Assembly (NCBI GenBank): GCA_002482415.1
Contig: DLFY01000281.1
Coordinates: forward strand, 4,876-14,558
Source of the DNA: Phycisphaerales bacterium UBA7708
GTDB lineage: Bacteria; Planctomycetota; Phycisphaerae; Sedimentisphaerales; Anaerohalosphaeraceae
DNA length: 9,683 nucleotides
Direction of reading: 5' to 3'
This document shows, piece by piece, positions 5,538 to 9,683 of this stretch. Position numbers and translations under genes: made by a program. Numbering within the stretch: position 1 is the stretch's first letter; the number at the start of each line of letters is the position of its first letter. The notes beneath the pieces were generated by a model that searched no databases, was not told where the DNA came from, and worked only from the letters and a program-made list of their open reading frames with translations.

Positions 5538-5774
5538 ATGGAGACGCGATGGAAATTGGACAGGCGGGTGAATTTGTCGATGCTGGTGCAGTTGGTGACG
5601 CTGGCGGGATTGATGCTGGGCAGTTGGGTGAATCTGCAACGGCAGTTGGATGTGCTGGGCCGCGATGTGCGGCAGCTCCTGCAGACACAGGAAAAATTCT
5701 GCGAGAAACTCGAGCGGATCAGCGACACGGTCGTGGCACATGAGTATCGGTTGCGGGACAAGGAGAAGAAATAA
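5538..5774 (+). CDS. Small membrane-anchored coiled-coil protein, holin-cassette-like
   Basis: A 78-residue protein with a basic N-terminus (METRWKLDRR), one transmembrane segment (about 13-31, LSMLVQLVTLAGLMLGSWV) and a charged coiled-coil-like helix (about 33-75, with heptad-spaced L/V/I) ending in RLRDKEKK. GGGAGG (5527-5532) lies 5 bases before the ATG at 5538. An in-frame ATG at 5499 lacks a ribosome site and lies at the edge of the tandem repeat, so it is less likely. Short proteins with one membrane helix and one coiled coil are common beside phage lysis genes, but no enzyme for lysis is adjacent here. No specific family is recognised. Confidence 0.68.
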   Translation: METRWKLDRRVNLSMLVQLVTLAGLMLGSWVNLQRQLDVLGRDVRQLLQTQEKFCEKLERISDTVVAHEYRLRDKEKK

Positions 5775-5778
5775 GAAT

Positions 5779-5802
5779 GCAAGGATGCAGGGATGCAAGG
5801 AT
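5779..5802 (+). repeat. Three 8-base tandem units (GCAAGGAT type)
   Basis: GCAAGGAT, GCAGGGAT and GCAAGGAT follow each other directly, starting 4 bases after the stop of the preceding gene. The rest of the 5775-5873 spacer shows no further structure that I can support. Confidence 0.55.
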
Positions 5803-5873
5803 ACAAAATAAAGAGGCACAGGGTAGGGTGGAAGACATGCAATTATGCTTGAAGGTGGCATGAGGTTATTGTC

Positions 5874-5901
5874 TTGACTGTTTGAAAATATCAGATAATA
5901 T
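5874..5901 (+). promoter_or_regulatory. Probable promoter of the peptidase-MA/TPR gene
   Basis: TTGACT (5874-5879) is followed after 16 bases by TAATAT (5896-5901); a better-scoring GATAAT at 5894-5899 gives only a 14-base gap. A start near 5908 would leave a leader of under 30 bases before the chosen ATG at 5936. Confidence 0.42.
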
Positions 5902-5935
5902 CATCATGAATGAAAATCAGACGGAGATTATGACA

Positions 5936-7165
5936 ATGAGAAGAGTAGCTTTGAGTTTGGTAGTGTTGTTTTCATGTTCGGTATTTGCACAACAGTATCC
6001 CAGTCAGCATTATGTTGTTATCAGTGATCTGAATCCAGGATATGTTGATATCCTGACCCGGAACGTGGAGATGTTTTATGATAATATGCTGGGGGGATAT
6101 TTTGAGCAGGGCTGGCAGCAGCCGTTGACAATATACTATTTTGAAAAGCAGTCGGATACCCAGGCTTATCTGGGCGGGACAGAAAAAATCTACTATGGGA
6201 TATATATTCCTTCCAAAAATGCAATTTTTACCCATCGGCTGATGGATGACGGATCTCTGGCTGGATTGGGAACGCTGTTTCATGAAATTACGCATCATTT
6301 TGTACGGATCAATTATACTAATCCGCCGTCATGGTTCGATGAAGGATTAACTTCGTTTTTGTCGGAACAGACCCGCATCGTCAATGGCAAGCCCAGCCTG
6401 GGACATCCCAATCCCTGGAGGGAGCAGGCTTTGCGGGACATGATTGAATCGGGTGCTGCAATCGATGTTCGATATTATACCTCACTGAATGGTGAAAAGT
6501 TCTACGCGGATCGCAAAAATTACCATCCGCTGCGGGCGTTGTTTTACTGGCTTTATATAAACGGGCAGTTAAAAGCATACATGGCCAATGTTAAACAACA
6601 AGGTTATGCATTGTCTGTACTGGAACAGACGACAGGCAAGAATGCGGATCAAATCGGCATTGAACTGCTTGCTTTTATCAGGAAGAATTGTTATGCGGGG
6701 GCTTATGTTCAGGATAGTCTGAGGGCTTCCAATGCGGAGAATAAAAAACGTTTGCTGAATGCAGCGCTGAATTTGATGCCGGATTATTCAAGAGCCCGCT
6801 ATGATCTGGCATTGCTTTTATATCGTGAGCAGGATTATGCCGGATGTCAGCGGGAGCTTGAAGTTGTTTTGAGAGACACTCACTGTATCGAATACAAAGA
6901 CGCGTCCCGGCTTATGGGAGATTGCCGTTATAAAGAGAAAAATATCCAAGAGGCACTGGTCCATTATCAGAATGCTTTTAATGCCGCGGCGTATGATGAA
7001 TACCAGTATGAGATATGTTACAATGTGGCCGCCTGTTATATGGCGATGGGGGATAAAGAGCAGGCCGGGACATGGCTCAAAGATTACCTGGCGAAAAACT
7101 GGGAACCTCAGACAACACAGAAGCACTGTAAATCGGCCCGGGAATACCTCGAGCAGAATCAATAA
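5936..7165 (+). CDS. Secreted peptidase-MA-like metallopeptidase with TPR repeats
   Basis: A 409-residue exported protein. A signal peptide (1-18, MRRVALSLVVLFSCSVFA) precedes a zinc-peptidase domain with HEITH at 116-120 and a probable third ligand E136 in SWFDEGLTSFL, the layout of peptidase MA-like gluzincins (PF13485-type). The C-terminal third (about 268-390) shows TPR-like helix pairs (ARYDLALLLYREQDYAGCQREL; ALVHYQNAFNAAAY; CYNVAACYMAMGDKEQAGTWL), probably for protein contacts. The start at 5936 is chosen because GGAG (5923-5926) lies 9 bases ahead and the signal peptide begins there; ATG 5930 and ATG 5906 are alternatives. It probably acts in the periplasm or outside the cell. The catalytic motif is intact but the substrate is unknown. 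It converges on the dockerin-like gene with 36 bases between stops. Confidence 0.87.
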   Translation: MRRVALSLVVLFSCSVFAQQYPSQHYVVISDLNPGYVDILTRNVEMFYDNMLGGYFEQGWQQPLTIYYFEKQSDTQAYLGGTEKIYYGIYIPSKNAIFTHRLMDDGSLAGLGTLFHEITHHFVRINYTNPPSWFDEGLTSFLSEQTRIVNGKPSLGHPNPWREQALRDMIESGAAIDVRYYTSLNGEKFYADRKNYHPLRALFYWLYINGQLKAYMANVKQQGYALSVLEQTTGKNADQIGIELLAFIRKNCYAGAYVQDSLRASNAENKKRLLNAALNLMPDYSRARYDLALLLYREQDYAGCQRELEVVLRDTHCIEYKDASRLMGDCRYKEKNIQEALVHYQNAFNAAAYDEYQYEICYNVAACYMAMGDKEQAGTWLKDYLAKNWEPQTTQKHCKSAREYLEQNQ

Positions 7166-7201
7166 GAACGGTTTTAGACGATCCCGGCCACTTCTTGCTT
7201 T

Positions 7202-8116
7202 CTATGGGGCAGTGGGGCAGTCGGCGGGGACGTCGGCTCTGTGGTACCATGTTTCCAGGATGGCGCCATCGGTTTCGTCGATGTCGCAGTCACGGTCGAA
7301 GTCAATGGCAGGGTTGTAATTAAAATCGCCGCACTTGACCGGCCAGGGTTTGGATCCCCACGCCGCCATATACATGGCCAGGTCCGGCGTGGACACGCGA
7401 TATTTGATGATGCCGCCGTCTGCGGTGCAGTTTGCATCGCCATAGCACTGCGTGGGACACTCCCATGCCTCAAACCAGATTGGGCAGACGGTATGCGGCG
7501 ACAGCCAGACGCCGGCCAGCAGCAGGAGGTCGATATCATTGACGACGCCGTCGTGGTTGAGGTCCGCGCCGCCGCACCATGCGGAATTGAGACAATTGTC
7601 CTCCATCCAGCGCGAGGCCAGCCGCGAAAAGTCATCCAGCGAAATTAATTTGTCATTGCTGATGTCGTAATCACAGGAGACCCAGATCGGGTCCGTCCCC
7701 AGTTCGGCGACGACGGTATAGGTCCAGAAGCCGATGGTTCCATAACATGAGCCTGTTTTCAGGCAGCCATTATTGACCAATCCCGGCCAGCCGTCCAGAA
7801 TTTCAATAGTGTAATCTGCAAAGCCGACAAATTCGGTGATGTGCCAGTTCCAGCATTTTTTTACGGGTGACAGGTAATCATGGTTGATGCCGTCCGGACA
7901 GCAGGCGATATTGCAGACGACGATCGGTTGGCCGGCGGCGGGGCCATATTCGATGAGCGCACGTGCGTGGGCGATGTCGGTACCGCTGGTCAATGGCAGG
8001 ATGTAACTGTCGCGACGATGGGCTGGATCATATGGAGCGACGAGAAAATAGGTGGTCTGAGCGTACGTGCCGGCCGCAATGAGAGCCAGGAAGACGATAT
8101 GTCGAGTCGTTTTCAT
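7202..8116 (-). CDS. Secreted BP74-like plus dockerin-like Cys-rich protein
   Basis: A 304-residue exported protein. The signal peptide (1-19) ends in AAGTYA. Residues about 20-142 (YFLVAPYDP; SGTDIAHARALIEYG; WNWHITEFVGFADYTIEILD; IGFWTYTVVAELG) match my memory of BP74-like/DUF7482 domains, a beta-rich unit. Residues about 148-206 form a dockerin-like pair of calcium loops: DYDISNDKLISLDDF at 149-163 and DLNHDGVVNDID at 185-196, each followed by a helix with LASRW or LAGVWL. A second, looser pair lies at about 227-255 and 262-290 (DFDRDCDIDETD). Many cysteines fit an extracellular protein. Dockerin-like tails are frequent in secreted proteins of Phycisphaerae, usually with no known cohesin. 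AAGGAGG (8122-8128) lies 5 bases before the ATG. No enzyme active site is seen. Confidence 0.85.
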   Translation of the reverse strand: MKTTRHIVFLALIAAGTYAQTTYFLVAPYDPAHRRDSYILPLTSGTDIAHARALIEYGPAAGQPIVVCNIACCPDGINHDYLSPVKKCWNWHITEFVGFADYTIEILDGWPGLVNNGCLKTGSCYGTIGFWTYTVVAELGTDPIWVSCDYDISNDKLISLDDFSRLASRWMEDNCLNSAWCGGADLNHDGVVNDIDLLLLAGVWLSPHTVCPIWFEAWECPTQCYGDANCTADGGIIKYRVSTPDLAMYMAAWGSKPWPVKCGDFNYNPAIDFDRDCDIDETDGAILETWYHRADVPADCPTAP

Positions 8117-8145
8117 GAGAACCTCCTTAAGTTCTATTTTCTACC

Positions 8146-8174
8146 ACTATATTAAATAGGATTGGGAAAGTCAA
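8146..8174 (-). promoter_or_regulatory. Strong sigma70-type promoter of the dockerin-like gene
   Basis: Read on the minus strand, TTGACT (8174-8169) and TATAGT (8151-8146) are separated by exactly 17 bases, each one base off consensus. Transcription would begin near 8139, giving a leader of about 22 bases with the AAGGAGG ribosome site inside. Confidence 0.7.
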
Positions 8175-8191
8175 GAGGTGGGATATTTCAA

Positions 8192-8318
8192 GGATACATG
8201 GATACAGGAATAGGAAATCCTAAACACTAAATTCTAAACAAATCCAAAAGATGGAAAAAATTTTAAAGAGAAAAGTTAAAAATCAAAAAGCAAAAGTCAA
8301 AATGACAATTCAAAAAGG
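8192..8318 (+). repeat. Composite of 7- and 8-base tandem units
   Basis: The 343-base gap 8117-8459 has no gene. Besides the minus-strand promoter it holds GGATACAT/GGATACAG (8192-8207), CTAAACA/CTAAATT/CTAAACA (8220-8240), and an A-rich run of 7-base units AAAAGTT, AAAAATC, AAAAAGC, AAAAGTC (8271-8298) that decays into AAAATGAC and AAAAAGG by 8318. The three arrays differ in sequence but share unit length. Confidence 0.55.
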
Positions 8319-8362
8319 AAATATTTCGGAGCTAATCGTTTTGAGAAACAAAGATTAGGCTG

Positions 8363-8425
8363 CTCTTCCGGGGCACGGGGGTTTGTACCTACGTGAAATG
8401 AAAGGGCGACCGCGGGTCGCCCCTA
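8363..8425. repeat. GC-rich hairpin element, probable dispersed repeat
   Basis: GGGCGACC (8404-8411) and GGTCGCCC (8415-8422) pair perfectly around GCG. To the left lie a GGGGCACGGGGG run and a second loose inverted pair CACG (8376-8379)/CGTG (8393-8396). Read on the minus strand the segment gives GATRGRP-type peptide text, which I remember from spurious short frames in many bacterial genomes, suggesting a widespread repeat. Only one copy is in this window. It ends about 20 bases before the ribosome site of the next gene. Confidence 0.5.
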
Positions 8426-8459
8426 CGGTTGTTACTTTATTTTGAAAGGAGCTTTGGGT

Positions 8460-9047
8460 ATGCGTCAAATCATGAGTGTGGTGGTGCTGGTGTGGTGCGG
8501 GGTGATGTTTTGCGGGTGCGACGCGGTGCGGTTTGCGCCGGGGCTGGAGCAGAAGGCCAATGCGTATCTGCACTGGCGGGCGACGGAACTGGCGGCGGCG
8601 GAAGCGAAGTCGGAAAATACGACGCCGGTATTGCAGGGGCTGACGGCGCTGTCGGCGCAGCAGAGCCGGGCGTTTGTGGCCGACTATGGTTTGCCGAAAG
8701 AGCTGCCCGCGGCGGATACAGCCGAGCAGATTCTGGCGGCGGGCGGGGCGGTTGCGGACTCGGCATACCAGCAGAGCCTGGAGCGGCCGGACATGTGGCA
8801 GGCGGCAGAGGGAGCACTGGAGCTGGGCATCGGGCTGGCAGGCCTGCTTGGCGGGGTGTATGGGGCCAGGGTGGTGCAGTTCCTGCGGCAGGCCCAGGAC
8901 AAGTCCCGGGCTTTGAAGGAGATTATCGCGGGCAATGAGTTGTTCAAGCGGGACTATCCGGCCCAGGCTGAGGCCTTCAAGGCCGCTCAGCAGGGGCAGT
9001 CGGCTGCGACGCGAAAACTGGTGGCCGAGGAAAAGGCTGCCGGGTAG
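8460..9047 (+). CDS. Putative lipoprotein with Ala/Gly-rich hydrophobic helix, phage-like
   Basis: A 195-residue protein. The N-terminus (MRQIMSVVVLVWCGVMFCGC) is a signal sequence with a loose lipobox ending at C20, followed by Asp, an inner-membrane retention type in proteobacteria. Residues 30-115 are Ala/Glu-rich helices, and 117-141 (LELGIGLAGLLGGVYGARVV) is a Gly-rich hydrophobic segment. The rest is a charged helical tail (RQAQDKSRALKEII; YPAQAEAFKAAQQ). AAAGGAG (8445-8451) lies 8 bases before the ATG at 8460. A short hydrophobic Gly-rich unit followed by a charged helix recalls lysis-cassette proteins of phages, but no firm family applies. Codon use is the most GC-rich of the window, close to that of the gene at 4754. 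Confidence 0.7.
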   Translation: MRQIMSVVVLVWCGVMFCGCDAVRFAPGLEQKANAYLHWRATELAAAEAKSENTTPVLQGLTALSAQQSRAFVADYGLPKELPAADTAEQILAAGGAVADSAYQQSLERPDMWQAAEGALELGIGLAGLLGGVYGARVVQFLRQAQDKSRALKEIIAGNELFKRDYPAQAEAFKAAQQGQSAATRKLVAEEKAAG

Positions 9048-9060
9048 CGGGTCGGCGGAC

Positions 9061-9094
9061 GCCGTCGGCATCGGTCTTTTGGGGTGCCGGCGGT
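9061..9094 (+). terminator. Possible Rho-independent terminator
   Basis: GCCGTCGGCA (9061-9070) can pair with TGCCGGCGGT (9085-9094), ten pairs with two G-U wobbles, around 14 bases. CTTCTTTAT follows shortly, a weak T-tract. The position, 13 bases after the lipoprotein stop, fits. Confidence 0.42.
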
Positions 9095-9135
9095 GCTTCT
9101 TTATGCTGGAAATTTGATTAATCTGTCTGCCAATT

Positions 9136-9221
9136 CGGACGATGAAATATGAACGATGATTTTAACGAAATGGATTGCGTTTCAATCGTCCGATAAACAG
9201 ATGTGCAGATAACCAGATAAT
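9136..9221. repeat. Short inverted and tandem units before the hemerythrin gene
   Basis: CGGACGAT (9136-9143) is mirrored by ATCGTCCG (9185-9192). ACGATGA occurs at 9139 and 9153, 14 bases apart. CAGATGTG, CAGATAAC and CAGATAAT form three 8-base units at 9198-9221, ending seven bases before the A-rich start of the ribosome site. Confidence 0.4.
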
Positions 9222-9242
9222 CCAAATAAAAGGAGACCGGCA

Positions 9243-9662
9243 ATGGCATTCATGCAGTGGCAGGACAGTTTTTCGGTTGGTGTCCCGGCGATGGACATTC
9301 AGCACAAGCAGTTGGTGGCGATGGTCAACCAGCTTTACGAGGCGATGCGGACCAGCAAGGGCGATGCGGCGATGCAGAATATTCTGCCGGCGCTGGTACA
9401 GTACACCAAAACGCATTTCAATTCGGAAGAGAAGATGCTGCACGAAGCGGGCTATCCGAACATTGCGGCTCATCAGGCCCTGCATCACAAACTGGCCCAG
9501 CAGGTCAGCGATCTGATGGATAAATTCAAAAGCGGCAAGATGGTGCCGACGGTCAGTGTGGCGACGTTCCTGAAAGACTGGCTGATTAACCATATCCAGG
9601 GCCAGGATAAACAGTACGGCGTTTTTATCGCGCAGCGTCAGTTGGTCGGCGCGGCACGTTAG
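9243..9662 (+). CDS. Bacteriohemerythrin, oxygen-binding di-iron protein
   Basis: A complete 139-residue single-domain hemerythrin. All seven expected iron ligands are visible: H21 (DIQHKQL), H58 and E62 (HFNSEE), H77 and H81 (HQALHH), H117 and D122 (NHIQGQD). The N-terminal WQDSFSVGVPAMD is also typical. Such proteins bind O2 reversibly at a non-heme di-iron site and serve in oxygen sensing, storage or delivery, mostly in microaerobic or anaerobic bacteria (family knowledge). It is cytoplasmic, with no signal peptide and no attached signalling domain. AAGGAG (9230-9235) lies 7 bases before the ATG. The usual length is about 130-140 residues, so it is intact. Confidence 0.95.
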   Translation: MAFMQWQDSFSVGVPAMDIQHKQLVAMVNQLYEAMRTSKGDAAMQNILPALVQYTKTHFNSEEKMLHEAGYPNIAAHQALHHKLAQQVSDLMDKFKSGKMVPTVSVATFLKDWLINHIQGQDKQYGVFIAQRQLVGAAR

Positions 9663-9663
9663 T

Positions 9664-9678
9664 ATACCCAACGGGTAT
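9664..9678 (+). terminator. Short hairpin after the hemerythrin gene, cut by window end
   Basis: ATACCC (9664-9669) pairs with GGGTAT (9673-9678) around AAC, starting one base after the stop. Any T-run would lie outside the window, so this is only a candidate terminator. Confidence 0.35.
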
Positions 9679-9683
9679 GATTA

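Noticed and set aside
7206..7221. GGGGCAGT repeated twice
   Set aside because: It lies at the coding end of the dockerin-like gene, is only two copies, and is explained by the codons of the C-terminus.
5023..7516. Exact 18-base match CGACAGCCAGACGCCGGC at 5023-5040 and 7499-7516
   Set aside because: It falls inside two unrelated genes read on opposite strands, and similarity stops at once on both sides. Probably coincidence in GC-rich sequence, though it is longer than expected by chance.
7241..7648. Plus-strand frame over the dockerin-like gene
   Set aside because: No ribosome site or family features, while the minus-strand gene has a promoter, ribosome site, signal peptide and calcium loops.
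8355..9071. Long minus-strand frame of 238 codons opposite the lipoprotein gene
   Set aside because: Its text is Arg/Pro/Gln-rich low complexity typical of the antisense of GC-rich coding sequence. It has no good ribosome site, and the plus-strand gene has a signal sequence and a strong Shine-Dalgarno site.

Overview
The window looks like a chromosome segment from a planctomycete, most likely of the Phycisphaerae group. This is inferred from content, with no marker gene present. The clues are a secreted Cys-rich protein with dockerin-like calcium loops in the style of that group, a signal-peptide peptidase-MA/TPR protein, short degenerate tandem repeats in the spacers, mixed GC content, and strong AGGAGG-type ribosome sites. 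The segment is accessory in character: small modules of differing base composition lie side by side.

Left part (1-2138): a promoter with an AT-rich palindrome drives an XRE/ImmA-IrrE metallopeptidase regulator (63-1154). A PIN-domain protein (1129-1614) overlaps its end by 26 bases. Together they look like a toxin-antitoxin pair. A four-helix membrane protein of unknown function (1641-2138) follows after 26 bases.

Centre (about 2139-3746): a visibly AT-rich island holds the most notable system, a three-gene toxin-antitoxin-chaperone (TAC) operon. It encodes a HigB/Gp49-type toxin (2359-2736), an XRE HigA-type antitoxin with an aromatic C-terminal extension (2758-3144), and a SecB-like chaperone with a lysine-rich tail (3148-3693). 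A near-consensus sigma70-type promoter (2310-2338) overlaps a nearly perfect 20-bp palindrome (2325-2344), as expected for autorepression. A hairpin (3696-3716) closes the operon against a convergent membrane protein gene (3747-4460, minus strand).

Right part (4461-9683): three high-GC genes of phage-like or unknown character lie here. They are a beta-rich protein (4754-5413), a small one-helix/coiled-coil protein (5538-5774) and a putative lipoprotein (8460-9047). Between them sit a secreted peptidase-MA/TPR protein (5936-7165) and, convergent to it, a secreted BP74-like plus dockerin-like protein (7202-8116, minus strand) with a very good promoter. A complete bacteriohemerythrin (9243-9662) ends the window.

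The spacers of the right part carry several unrelated arrays of 7- or 8-bp units and two GC-rich hairpin elements that look like dispersed repeats. No rRNA, tRNA, CRISPR array or transposase was seen.
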